A stretch of DNA of 64,000 nucleotides from Kutzneria kofuensis (GTDB lineage Bacteria; Actinomycetota; Actinomycetes; Mycobacteriales; Pseudonocardiaceae), in the NCBI RefSeq assembly GCF_014203355.1, contig NZ_JACHIR010000001.1, forward strand, positions 5,582,038-5,646,037, given 5' to 3'. The notes under the pieces were generated by a model. That model was not told where the DNA came from. It did not search any database and was given only the letters and a program-made list of their open reading frames with translations. A program made the translations under genes and the position numbers. Below are positions 53,361 to 62,204 of this stretch, in pieces. Position 1 is the first letter of the stretch; the number at the start of each line of letters is the position of its first letter.

Positions 53361-55529
53361 ATGACTGCCATCGACGACTCCCTCGAACCGCTGCTGGGCA
53401 AGAAGTCGGCGGACGCGCTGGCCGACGGACTCGGCCTGCGCACGGTCGGCGACCTGCTGCGGCACTACCCGCGTCGCTACGACGAGCGCGGAAAGCTGAC
53501 CTCGATCGCCAGCCTCGAGCTGGACGAGCACGTCACGGTGCTCGCGGACGTGGCCAAGGTGACGCGCAAGCCGATGCGGGCCCGGCGCGGCACCATGACC
53601 GAGGTGATCGTCACCGACGGCACGCGGCCGCTGAGCCTGGTCTTCTTCAGTCAGAAGATCCCCAACCTGAGCAAGCTGGTGCCGGGCGCGCGGGGGCTGT
53701 TCGCCGGCAAGGTCAGCAAGTTCAACAAGACGATGCAGCTGGCCCACCCGGAGTTCCAGCTGCTCGACGACGAGGACGGCGAGCAGGCGGTGGCCTCCTT
53801 CGCCCGCAAGCTGATCCCGGTCTACCCGGCGGTCAGCGGCCTGCCGACGTGGAGCATCGCCCGCTGCGTCGAGCAGGTGCTGGGAATGTGGGACGGCGTG
53901 GTCGACCCGCTGCCGGGCGACCTGATCAAGCGCTACGGCCTGCTCGACCTGATGTCGGCGCTGAAGCTGATCCACCTGCCGGACAGCCAGTCGGCGATCG
54001 ACGAGGCGAAGCGCCGCCTGCGCTGGGACGAGGCGCTGGCGATCCAGTTGGCGCTGGCCCAGCGCCGGCGGTCGGCCGCGGCCCGGCCGGCGACGCCGAG
54101 CCCGCGACGGCCGGGCGGCCTGCTGGACGCGTTCGACGAGCGGCTGCCGTTCCAGCTGACCAACGGCCAGCGCGAGATCGGCGAGGTGCTCGCCGAGGAG
54201 CTCGGCGGCACGCACCCGATGAACCGGCTGCTGCAGGGCGAGGTCGGCTCGGGCAAGACGCTGGTGGCGCTGCGCGGAATGCTGCAGGTCGTCGACGCCG
54301 GCAGGCAGGCGGCGATGCTGGCGCCGACGGAAGTCCTTGCGGCGCAGCACGCCCGCTCGCTGCGGGACATGCTCGGCGACCTGGCGACGGCCGGCGAGCT
54401 GGGTGCGCCGGAGCAGGCGACCCGGGTGGTGCTGCTGACGGGGTCCATGAACACCGCGCAGCGCCGGCAGGCGTTGCTGGACATCGCCTCCGGCACGGCC
54501 GGCATCGTCGTCGGCACGCACGCGCTGATCCAGGACAAGGTGTCGTTCGCGGAACTGGGTTTTGTCGTCGTCGACGAGCAGCACCGGTTCGGCGTCGAGC
54601 AGCGGGACGCGTTGCGGGGCAAGTCGGGGGAGGGCGTCAGCCCGCACGTGCTGGTCATGACGGCCACGCCGATTCCGCGCACGGTGGCCATGACGGTGTA
54701 CGGCGACCTCGAGGTGTCCGCGCTGCGTGAGCTGCCGCAGGGACGGTCGCCGATCACCAGCTCGGTCGTGCCGGTGGCGGAGAAGCCGGCGTGGCTGGGG
54801 CGGGCGTGGGAGCGGATCCGCGAGGAGGTCGCGGCCGGGCACCAGGCGTACGTGGTGTGCCCGCGCATCGGCGACGACGAGGACGCCGAGCCCAAGGGCG
54901 CCGGCTCCGACCAGCGGCCGCCGCTCGCCGTCACCGACGTGCTGCCGAAGCTGGCCGGCGGTCCGCTCAAGGGGCTGCGGGTGGAGATGCTGCACGGCCG
55001 GATGGCGCCGGAGGACAAGGACGCCGTGATGCGGGCCTTCGCCGCCGGTGACGTGCAGGTCCTGGTCGCCACGACGGTGATCGAGGTCGGCGTGAACGTG
55101 CCGAACGCGACCGTCATGGTGATCATGGACGCCGACCGGTTCGGCGTCAGCCAGCTGCACCAGCTGCGCGGCCGCGTCGGCCGGGGCAGTGCCGCCGGCC
55201 TGTGCCTGCTCGTCTCCGAGGTGCCCGCCGGCACGTCGACCATGCAGCGGCTGCAGGCCGTCGCCGACACCCTCGACGGCTTCGAGCTGGCCCAGATGGA
55301 TCTCGAACTCCGCCGCGAGGGCGACATCCTCGGCGCCGCCCAGTCCGGCCTGAAGTCCGGCCTGAAGATGCTGTCCCTGCTCGACGACCTCGACGTGATC
55401 GAGGAGGCCCGGGCGGAGGCGCAGCGCGTCATCGGCGAGGACCCGGACCTGGCCGAGCACCCCGGCCTCGCGCAGATGGTGCGGGAGGTGGTGGACGCCA
55501 GCCGCGCCGAGTACCTGGAGAAGAGCTGA
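53361..55529 (+). CDS. recG: ATP-dependent DNA helicase RecG
   Basis: RecG remodels stalled replication forks and branch-migrates Holliday junctions. The 722-residue protein has an N-terminal wedge/OB region ('TVGDLLRHYPRRYDERGKLTSIASLELDEHVTVLADV') and helicase domain 1 with Walker A 'GEVGSGKT' near residue 293 and the DEQH box near 405 ('VVVDEQHRFGVEQRDAL'). Domain 2 includes 'VLVATTVIEVGVNVPNATVMVIMDADRFGVSQLHQLRGRVGRG', and the C-terminal RecG tail follows. The ATG lies a few bases after a GAATAGCAC box, possibly leaderless. The position matches M. tuberculosis recG. Confidence 0.98.
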   Translation: MTAIDDSLEPLLGKKSADALADGLGLRTVGDLLRHYPRRYDERGKLTSIASLELDEHVTVLADVAKVTRKPMRARRGTMTEVIVTDGTRPLSLVFFSQKIPNLSKLVPGARGLFAGKVSKFNKTMQLAHPEFQLLDDEDGEQAVASFARKLIPVYPAVSGLPTWSIARCVEQVLGMWDGVVDPLPGDLIKRYGLLDLMSALKLIHLPDSQSAIDEAKRRLRWDEALAIQLALAQRRRSAAARPATPSPRRPGGLLDAFDERLPFQLTNGQREIGEVLAEELGGTHPMNRLLQGEVGSGKTLVALRGMLQVVDAGRQAAMLAPTEVLAAQHARSLRDMLGDLATAGELGAPEQATRVVLLTGSMNTAQRRQALLDIASGTAGIVVGTHALIQDKVSFAELGFVVVDEQHRFGVEQRDALRGKSGEGVSPHVLVMTATPIPRTVAMTVYGDLEVSALRELPQGRSPITSSVVPVAEKPAWLGRAWERIREEVAAGHQAYVVCPRIGDDEDAEPKGAGSDQRPPLAVTDVLPKLAGGPLKGLRVEMLHGRMAPEDKDAVMRAFAAGDVQVLVATTVIEVGVNVPNATVMVIMDADRFGVSQLHQLRGRVGRGSAAGLCLLVSEVPAGTSTMQRLQAVADTLDGFELAQMDLELRREGDILGAAQSGLKSGLKMLSLLDDLDVIEEARAEAQRVIGEDPDLAEHPGLAQMVREVVDASRAEYLEKS

Positions 55530-55587
55530 GCTGACGCTCCGCGCCCGTGGGCACGATGGTGTGCACCGCGGGCGGCGTCTTCGCCGG

Positions 55588-56982
55588 CTAGCTGTGGGCG
55601 GCCAGGTGGTAGAGGGCGGAGGCGCCGGGACGCAGGGACACGGAGATGCCGCCGGCGTCCCGCTGGGCGGTGACCTTGCGGGACCTGCTGTCGAACTGGG
55701 ACACCCGGGCCACGGCTGAGGAGCGGAGCCTGAGGGTGGCTTTGGCGGCGGTGCGGTGCGAGCGGTTGACGACGAAGAGCCAGCGGTCGCCGGCCTTGTC
55801 GACGAAGCGGCTGAGCACGACGGCGTCGCCGGAGGCGTCGGTGAGGTAGTTGTCGGGGCCGAAGCGGGCGGTGCGCGCGGGGGCGACGGAGTCGTTGGCG
55901 TGCGTGACGGACTCGGACCTCATGGTCCGCAGCTGGTTGCCGACGCCGGAGAGGGTGCCGTTGTTGATGTCCTGCACGTCGTAGTAGTGCTGGGTGCGCC
56001 GGCCGAGGAGATCGATCATGGCGGGCTGGAAGTTGCCGCCCCGGTCGGGGCCGGGCGTCCAGTACGGGAAGTACTGCACGCCCTTGGCCCCGTAGGCGAG
56101 GCTGGTGTTGACCTGCCAGGCGATGTCGTCGTAACTGGGCGAGCGGTGCCCGTCGAAGCCGCAGGTCTGGATGTAGCCCCACGCCGGCAGCCCCGTCTGC
56201 GCGGCGGCGGCCCGCATGTCGGCCCAGTTGCTGACGTAGCCGGCGTCGTTGGTGCCGTCGGCCATGATCGGGTACCGGTCGAACGACAGCATCTGTGCGC
56301 CGACCTTGCCGGCGTAGTCGACGACGGAGGCCTGGTAGCCGGGGCCGGAGCCGGGCGGCAGGTTGCTGTACCGCAGGTAGTACGGGTTGGCCGCGCGCAG
56401 CGCGGTGACCACGGCGTTGAGGTTGCCGTACGTCCACGGCTCGGTGTCCTCCAGCAGCGAGAAGCCGGCGAAGGACGGGTACGCGGCGTAGGTGCCGAAC
56501 GCGCGGTTGGCCATGGCGACGGCGTCGGAGGGGCTGATGGACATCGGCACGGCCCGGTTGTCGGTGATGGTGAACCACCGCGCCAGGTTGGCCACGTCGT
56601 GGTCGTCGCGGACGATCACGTGCAGGCCGCCGACGGCATCGGCGACACCGAGGGTGTAGGTGACGATGTTGCCGTCGTCGAGGTAATTGCCGGTGATGAA
56701 GAAGTTGATGCCGGCGTTTTTCATCTCCTGCAGCCGGGACTGGGTGATCTGGGTCGGTGGCGGCGGCCAGATCGCGCCGATCGGGAACTGTTCGCCGGAC
56801 AGGATCGGAGTGAGGGTGACCTGGCGGCCGGGGGGAATGGCCGGGCCGATGGGCAGCGGCGGCGGCTTGGCGATCGCGACGCCGGTTCCGGCGGCGACGG
56901 CCGGCAGCGCCGCGGCGAGGGCGCCGGCGGCGCGCAGCGCGCCGCGGCGGGTCATACCCGACGACTCCGATGAAGTGGCCAT
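55588..56982 (-). CDS. Tat-secreted glycoside hydrolase-like protein
   Basis: A 464-residue exported protein. The Tat signal is 'MTRRGALRAAGALAAALPAVAAG' around residues 10-32. The mature part looks like a TIM-barrel glycosidase: 'EMKNAGINFFITGNYLDD', 'FAGFSLLEDTEPWTYGNL' (possible acid/base Glu), 'MLSFDRYPIM', 'GLPAWGYIQTCG' and 'SYDDIAWQVNTSLAYGAKGVQYFPYWTP'. A C-terminal beta domain ('WLFVVNRSHRTAAKATLRL', 'VSLRPGASALYHL') of the type seen in beta-galactosidase-like families follows. The exact GH family is not recognised. GGGGAG precedes the ATG. The gene stands alone. Confidence 0.78.
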   Translation of the reverse strand: MATSSESSGMTRRGALRAAGALAAALPAVAAGTGVAIAKPPPLPIGPAIPPGRQVTLTPILSGEQFPIGAIWPPPPTQITQSRLQEMKNAGINFFITGNYLDDGNIVTYTLGVADAVGGLHVIVRDDHDVANLARWFTITDNRAVPMSISPSDAVAMANRAFGTYAAYPSFAGFSLLEDTEPWTYGNLNAVVTALRAANPYYLRYSNLPPGSGPGYQASVVDYAGKVGAQMLSFDRYPIMADGTNDAGYVSNWADMRAAAAQTGLPAWGYIQTCGFDGHRSPSYDDIAWQVNTSLAYGAKGVQYFPYWTPGPDRGGNFQPAMIDLLGRRTQHYYDVQDINNGTLSGVGNQLRTMRSESVTHANDSVAPARTARFGPDNYLTDASGDAVVLSRFVDKAGDRWLFVVNRSHRTAAKATLRLRSSAVARVSQFDSRSRKVTAQRDAGGISVSLRPGASALYHLAAHS

Positions 56983-57253
56983 GCGGTGCTCCCCTCAGCG
57001 GCCGAAAAGCCGATGTTAAGAGCAGATGACCTTGACAGGTGATCGATTTCCACAGGGCTTGTGGAAAAAAGACCCGTTCGAGTGGTTTGGTTGACGGCTT
57101 TGACGGGTATAACTCCCGTTTTTCTCGCTGTTGCCAACGGTTTCCGATGTGGACGGCGCCGCGTCGTGACCGTAACCCCGCCGCGCCGGATCGGCGGGAA
57201 CCTCCTGCGCCGACGGGGTGTCGGCCCGGCCCCGCAGGAGGCAGACTGGCCGC

Positions 57254-58657
57254 GTGCGCGACTTCGATGTGCTGGTTCTGGGCTCCGGCCCCGGTGGGCA
57301 GAAGGCCGCCATCGCGACGGCCAAGCTGGGCAAGAAGGCCGCGGTCGTGGAGCGGCGGGACATGGTGGGCGGGGTGTGCATCCAGACCGGCACGATCCCG
57401 TCCAAGACACTGCGGGAGGCGGTTCTCTACCTCACCGGACTCAACCAGCGCGAGATGTACGGCGCGAGCTACCAGGTCAAGGAGGACATCACCGTCGCCG
57501 ACCTGCTGGCCCGCACCAATCACGTGATCGGCCGCGAGGTCGAGGTGATCCGCAGCCAGCTCACCCGCAACCATGTCGCGATGCTGCCGGGCATGGGGCA
57601 TTTCCTGGACGAGCACACGGTCGAGGTGGTGGACGGCTCCGGGCGGGAGCTGACGGTCACCGCCGACAAGATCGTGATCGCCACCGGCACCCAGCCGGCG
57701 CGGCCGGCCACTGTGGACTTCGACGGCAGGACGATCATCGACTCGGACGGCATCCTGTCGCTGGAGCGGGTGCCGCAGTCGATGGTGGTCGTCGGCGCGG
57801 GTGTGATCGGCATCGAGTACGCGTCCATGTTCGCCGCCCTGGGCACCAAGGTCACCGTGGTGGAGTCGCGGGAGCGGATGCTGGAGTTCTGCGACGGCGA
57901 GGTCGTCGAGGCGCTCAAGTACCACCTGCGTGATCTGGCCGTGACGTTCCGGTTCCGCGAGACGGTAGCCGCGGTCGAGCGGCACGAGCGCGGCGCGATC
58001 GCCGTGCTGGAGAGCGGCAAGAAGATCCCGGCCGAGGTGGTCATGTACTCCGCCGGCCGGCAGGGCATGACCGAGACGCTGCAGCTGGACAAGGCCGGCC
58101 TGCAGGCCGACAAGCGCGGCCGGATCGAGGTCGACGAGTACTTCCGCACCTCGGTGCCGCACATCTACGCGGTCGGCGACGTGATCGGCTTTCCCGCGCT
58201 GGCCGCGACCTCGATGGAGCAGGGCCGGCTGGCGGCGTACCACGCGTGCGGCGAGCCGGTGCAGGCGATGTCCACGCTGCAGCCGATCGGCATCTACACC
58301 ATTCCGGAGATCAGCTTCATCGGGCGGACCGAGGACCAGCTGACCAACGACCGCATCCCGTTCGAGGTCGGCGTGTCCCGGTACCGGGAGCTGGCCCGCG
58401 GCCAGATCATCGGCGACTCCTACGGCGTGCTCAAGCTGCTGGTGTCGCCGGAGGACCGGTCGCTGCTGGGCGTGCACGTGTTCGGCACCGGGGCGACGGA
58501 GCTGATCCACATCGGCCAGGCCGTGATGGGCTGCGGCGGCACCGTCGACTACCTGGTGGACGCGGTGTTCAACTACCCGACGCTCGCGGAGTCGTACAAG
58601 GTCGCCGCCCTCGACGCCATGAACAAGATCCGCCAGATCGAGCGCCTCTCGCAGTGA
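57254..58657 (+). CDS. sthA: Soluble pyridine nucleotide transhydrogenase
   Basis: SthA balances NADPH and NADH. The 467-residue flavoprotein resembles dihydrolipoamide dehydrogenase: '[24 protein letters not shown]' at the start, '[27 protein letters not shown]', and '[25 protein letters not shown]'. The redox pair of disulfide reductases is incomplete: C42 is present ('[18 protein letters not shown]') but the second cysteine is T47, the hallmark of SthA. The GTG at 57254 has GGAGG about 12 bases upstream. A GGGTATAACT extended -10 lies near 57105-57114. Confidence 0.95.
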   Translation: MRDFDVLVLGSGPGGQKAAIATAKLGKKAAVVERRDMVGGVCIQTGTIPSKTLREAVLYLTGLNQREMYGASYQVKEDITVADLLARTNHVIGREVEVIRSQLTRNHVAMLPGMGHFLDEHTVEVVDGSGRELTVTADKIVIATGTQPARPATVDFDGRTIIDSDGILSLERVPQSMVVVGAGVIGIEYASMFAALGTKVTVVESRERMLEFCDGEVVEALKYHLRDLAVTFRFRETVAAVERHERGAIAVLESGKKIPAEVVMYSAGRQGMTETLQLDKAGLQADKRGRIEVDEYFRTSVPHIYAVGDVIGFPALAATSMEQGRLAAYHACGEPVQAMSTLQPIGIYTIPEISFIGRTEDQLTNDRIPFEVGVSRYRELARGQIIGDSYGVLKLLVSPEDRSLLGVHVFGTGATELIHIGQAVMGCGGTVDYLVDAVFNYPTLAESYKVAALDAMNKIRQIERLSQ

Positions 58658-58665
58658 CAGTGACC

Positions 58666-58748
58666 GCCACGTGAGTGGCTCATTTTCGCTCTAGGGGCAC
58701 CTGAGCCACTCAGGTGCCGCACAATGCGAAGTGAGCCACTCACGTGGC
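58666..58748. repeat. Nested inverted repeat of the TGAGTGGCTCA family, copy B
   Basis: Outer arms (58666-58689 with 58726-58748) match except for small differences. An inner perfect 9-bp stem (58696-58704 with 58710-58718, arm GGCACCTGA) fills the loop. All arms carry TGAGTGGCTCA-like cores. It lies between the convergent sthA and ugpB-like genes and shares its motif with the element at 47080-47130. Confidence 0.8.
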
Positions 58749-58758
58749 GGAGGGGGTT

Positions 58759-60150
58759 CTACTTGACGGAGTCGTTGTAGTCCTTGATGGGCTGGGTCAG
58801 GGAGTTGGCGGCGTCGGTGAGGGCCTGCTTGGGGTCCTTGCCCTGCAGCACGGCCGCCTGCATGGCGTTCTCCGCCGCCTTGCGCACCTGCGGCATCACG
58901 CCGAACAGGCAGCCCTGGGTCGCGGTCGAAAGCTTGGTGTTCTGCAGCTGCGTGATCGCCGTCTGGAACTGCGGCTTGGCCGCCACCCACTGCTTGTCCA
59001 CGTCGGTGTCCAGCGCGCCCTTGCTGACCGGGAAGTAGCCGGTGGACGTGTGCCAGGTGGCCTGCGAGTCCTTGCTCTCCAGGAACTTCACGAACTCCCA
59101 GGACGCCCGCTTGTGGGCGTCGTCCTTGCCCTTGCCGACGATCCACAGCGACGCGCCGCCGATGATCGGGCCGCCCGCGTCGGAGGCGTTGATCTTCGGG
59201 TAGAAGCCGGTGCCGACCTGGAAGCCGGCCTTGGTGAAGTCGCCGAGCGAGCCGGTGGACTCCAGGGTGATGGCGTCCTTGCCGGCCACGAACGCGGAGT
59301 CGCCGTTCTTGGTGTCGCTGTCCAGCTTGAGCGCCAGGCCCTGGTCGACCATGTCCTTCCACCAGGTCAGCAGCTTCACGTTGTTGTCGGACGCGAAGTT
59401 GGCGGCGGTGGCGCGGCCCTTGCGGCCGTTGTCGGGGTTGCAGTACTGGGCTCCGGCCACGGCCGTCCACTGCTCGAGGAACCAGCCGTAGAGCGAGGCG
59501 CCGAAGCCGTACTGCGTGGTGTTGCCGCCGGCGTCCTTGACGGTCAGCTTCTTGGCGTCGGCCATGATCTCGTCGAGCGTGGCCGGCGGCTTGTTCGGGT
59601 CGAGCCCGGCCTTGGCGAACGCGTCCTTGTTGATGTACAGCAGCGGCATCGACGTGTTGAACGGCATCGAGTACAGCTTGTTGTCGATCGAGTAGTAGCC
59701 GGCGATGTTGGGCTGGATGTCGCTCACGTCGTAGGAGTCGACGTCGATGAACGACTGCGCCGGCACGGTCGCCTTGGAGTCGATCATGAACTGGGTGCCG
59801 ATGTCGTAGACCTGCAGCAGGTCGGGCAGCTCGCCGCCCTTGAGCGCGTTCTTGTACGCCGACAGCGTGTCGTCGTAGTTGTTCTTGAACGCCAGCGTGA
59901 CCTTGATCTTGCCCTGGTTGGCCGCGTTGAACTGGTCGGTGAGCTTCTTCAGCGTCTCGCCGTTGGTCCCGGTCATCGCGTGCCAGAACGTGATGTCCGT
60001 TTCGCCCTTGCCGTCCAGCGCGCTGGCGGCCGGCGCGGACAGCCCGTCGCCGCCGGACCCGGAGGACCCGGAGCTGGCGGCCGAGCTGCACGCGGTGACG
60101 GCGGTGGCCGCGGCGACGGCGGCGGCCAGCAGCCCCAACTTGGTACGCAC
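58759..60150 (-). CDS. ugpB: UgpB-like sugar/glycerophosphodiester-binding lipoprotein
   Basis: The 463-residue substrate-binding protein of an ABC importer. The type II signal peptide ends at C21 ('AVTAC'). The mature protein resembles UgpB: 'DITFWHAMTGTNGETLKKLTDQFN', 'NNYDDTLSAYKNALKGGELPDLLQVYDIGTQFMID', 'FNTSMPLLYINKDAF' and 'GVMPQVRKAAENAMQAA'. Relatives bind glycerol-3-phosphate or glycerophosphocholine, but closely related proteins bind sugars. The GTG at 60150 has AGGGAG upstream; an ATG at 60174 overlapping the permease stop is an alternative. Confidence 0.88.
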   Translation of the reverse strand: MRTKLGLLAAAVAAATAVTACSSAASSGSSGSGGDGLSAPAASALDGKGETDITFWHAMTGTNGETLKKLTDQFNAANQGKIKVTLAFKNNYDDTLSAYKNALKGGELPDLLQVYDIGTQFMIDSKATVPAQSFIDVDSYDVSDIQPNIAGYYSIDNKLYSMPFNTSMPLLYINKDAFAKAGLDPNKPPATLDEIMADAKKLTVKDAGGNTTQYGFGASLYGWFLEQWTAVAGAQYCNPDNGRKGRATAANFASDNNVKLLTWWKDMVDQGLALKLDSDTKNGDSAFVAGKDAITLESTGSLGDFTKAGFQVGTGFYPKINASDAGGPIIGGASLWIVGKGKDDAHKRASWEFVKFLESKDSQATWHTSTGYFPVSKGALDTDVDKQWVAAKPQFQTAITQLQNTKLSTATQGCLFGVMPQVRKAAENAMQAAVLQGKDPKQALTDAANSLTQPIKDYNDSVK

Positions 60151-60170
60151 CTGAATTCTCCCTCGGTAGG

Positions 60171-61010
60171 TCATTTCACGGCCCCGGCCGTGAAGCCGCG
60201 GACCAGCCAGCGCTGGCCGAACAGCACGAGCAGCAGGGTCGGCAGCAGCGTGATCGTGATGCCGGCCAGCAACAGGCCCGGATCGGCGCTGTCGTTGCTG
60301 CGCAGGGCGAACACCGCGGTCTGCAGGGTGTTCAGCGAGTTGTTGGTGGACGAGATGATCAAGGGCCAGAAGTACATGTTCCAGCCCTGCAGGAACGACC
60401 AGACGGCCAGCGCGGCGATCGCCGGCCGGCAGCCCGGAAGCAGGATGGTGAACAGGAAGCGGAAGTGCCCGCAGCCGTCGATGGTGGCGGCGTCCCGCAG
60501 CTCGCCCGGGAACTGCCGGAACGCCTGCCGCAGCAGGAACACCCCGAACCCGTTGGCCAGGAACGGCAGCACCAGCGCGAACCGGCTGTCGCCGATGCCC
60601 AGGCTGCGCACGAACAGCGCGTTGGGCACGACGATCGCCTCGTACGGGACCATGATCGTGGCCAGGAACAGCCAGAACAGCGGGGTCCGCAGCGGCGTGC
60701 GCAGGAACACCAGCGCGTAGGCGGCCAGGCACGAGGTGACCAGGTGCGCGACCATGATCACCAGGCCGACGAACAGCGAGTTGCCGAACGCCGGCAGCAG
60801 CGGCACCACGGTCTGCCGCAGCGCGCCGAGGTAGCTGTCCACGGTGTAGTGGCCGAGCAGGTTCGGCGGCTGGCGCAGCAGGTCGATCGACGGCAGGAAG
60901 CCGCCGAGCACGGTCAGCAGCACCGGGAACAGCAGCACGACCGCCGCCACGACCAGCCAGACGTAGGTCAGCGTGCTCGTGACGCGCCCGGGACGGTTGA
61001 GTCGACTCAC
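60171..61010 (-). CDS. ugpE: Ugp-like ABC permease, UgpE type
   Basis: A 279-residue inner-membrane permease with six hydrophobic segments and the EAA loop 'GELRDAATIDGCGHFRFLFTILLPGCRPAI' that contacts the ATPase. 'NSLFVGLVIMVAHLVTSCLAAYAL', 'FWPLIISSTNNSLNTLQTAVFAL' are typical of the MalG/UgpE group. The GTG overlaps the stop of the upstream permease (GTGA). The binding-protein gene follows within 24 bases. No ATPase gene is present in the cluster. Confidence 0.9.
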   Translation of the reverse strand: MSRLNRPGRVTSTLTYVWLVVAAVVLLFPVLLTVLGGFLPSIDLLRQPPNLLGHYTVDSYLGALRQTVVPLLPAFGNSLFVGLVIMVAHLVTSCLAAYALVFLRTPLRTPLFWLFLATIMVPYEAIVVPNALFVRSLGIGDSRFALVLPFLANGFGVFLLRQAFRQFPGELRDAATIDGCGHFRFLFTILLPGCRPAIAALAVWSFLQGWNMYFWPLIISSTNNSLNTLQTAVFALRSNDSADPGLLLAGITITLLPTLLLVLFGQRWLVRGFTAGAVK

Positions 61011-62023
61011 CGGTAGTGCACCCGCCTCTCGATGACGCCGAACTGCACCGCGGCCAGCAGCACGCCGACGATCAGCAGCACCAGGCCCTGGGCGCTGGCC
61101 AGGCCGTAGTTGCTGTTGTTGTTGTGGAACGCCTGGTTGAAGATCGAGTAGACCAGCGTGCTGGTCGCGCCGTTCGGGCCGCCGTCGGTCATCACCTGCG
61201 GCTGGCCCAGGCTCTGCAGCGCGGTCAGTGTGGTCGTGACGATCACGAAGAACAGGCTGGGCGAGATCATCGGCAGCACGATGCTGGTGAAGTTGCGGAC
61301 GCCGCTGGCGCCGTCGATGCGGGCCGCCTCCAGCACCTGCTCGTCCAGCCCGGCCAGCCCCGCCGCGAGCACCAGCAGGTTGAAGCCGGACACCATCCAC
61401 ACCGTCACGCCGGCCACCGTGACCAGCGCCCAGCCGGAGTCGGTGGTCCAGCCGGGGGCCGTCACGCCGATCAGCTGCAGCACCCAGTTCACCGGGGACA
61501 TCGCCGGGTTGAGCATGAGCAGCCACACCACCGACGCCGCCGACGCGGAGTAGGCGAACGGCAGCGTGAACAGGGTGCGGAAGATCCGCATGCCGGGCAG
61601 CCGCTGGCTCAGCGGCACCGCGAGGGCCATCGGCAGCAGCACGCCGGCGACCACCACCATCAGGGTGAAGCCGGCCGTGCGGGCCAGCACCGCGCCGAAC
61701 TCGGGGGTGAACAGCTCCTCGAAGTGCTGGAAGCCGACGAAGCGGGTGGGGTTGCCGAGGATGTCGCTGCCCATGGTCGCCAGGTACACCGCCTGGAACA
61801 GCGGGAAGATCACGAAGGCGCCGAGCCCGGCGACCGCGGGCGCCAGGAACAGCACGGTGAGCGCGAGCTCCCGCGGGTTCCAGCGGCTGATGACTGACTG
61901 TGACACAGGTGCGGAGTCTGTGGCGGTCACTAGGCCATCCGGGGGGCCTACGGTGAACTCCGCATTACTGACGGTCGACGCGGGGCTGACGTCACCGTCG
62001 GTCGTGAGGTCGTCACGGGACAT
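61007..62023 (-). CDS. ugpA: Ugp-like ABC permease, UgpA type
   Basis: A 338-residue permease that opens with a polar cytoplasmic extension of about 48 residues and continues with six hydrophobic segments ('ALTVLFLAPAVAGLGAFVIFPLFQAVYLA' and others). The EAA loop is 'EQVLEAARIDGASGVRNFTSIVLPMISPSLFF'. The 'GGPNGATSTLVYSIFNQAFHNNNSNYGLASAQ' segment is characteristic of UgpA/MalF-type subunits. It is the first gene of the ugpA-ugpE-ugpB-like operon and is divergent from pyc. Confidence 0.9.
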   Translation of the reverse strand: MSRDDLTTDGDVSPASTVSNAEFTVGPPDGLVTATDSAPVSQSVISRWNPRELALTVLFLAPAVAGLGAFVIFPLFQAVYLATMGSDILGNPTRFVGFQHFEELFTPEFGAVLARTAGFTLMVVVAGVLLPMALAVPLSQRLPGMRIFRTLFTLPFAYSASAASVVWLLMLNPAMSPVNWVLQLIGVTAPGWTTDSGWALVTVAGVTVWMVSGFNLLVLAAGLAGLDEQVLEAARIDGASGVRNFTSIVLPMISPSLFFVIVTTTLTALQSLGQPQVMTDGGPNGATSTLVYSIFNQAFHNNNSNYGLASAQGLVLLIVGVLLAAVQFGVIERRVHYR

Positions 62024-62204
62024 TCCGCGCAGGCTAGGCCAAGGAACGTGACCGCGCTCACCTTTGCGGTTTCTTCAGGTCGGCCGGGCACGGCCCGCGC
62101 GCCAAAAGGGACGTCCATCACTCGGGATGGTTCTCCCACATGAATGGATGGCAACGGTAACGTGCCGACCTGGACGATCCCCAGGAAAACGGGAGGAACG
62201 CCAG

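Noticed and set aside
53933-58510. A minus-strand open frame of about 1,500 codons over recG, the glycosidase and sthA
   Set aside because: It runs antisense or out of frame to three well-supported genes and has no recognisable domains; its length results from GC-biased codons.
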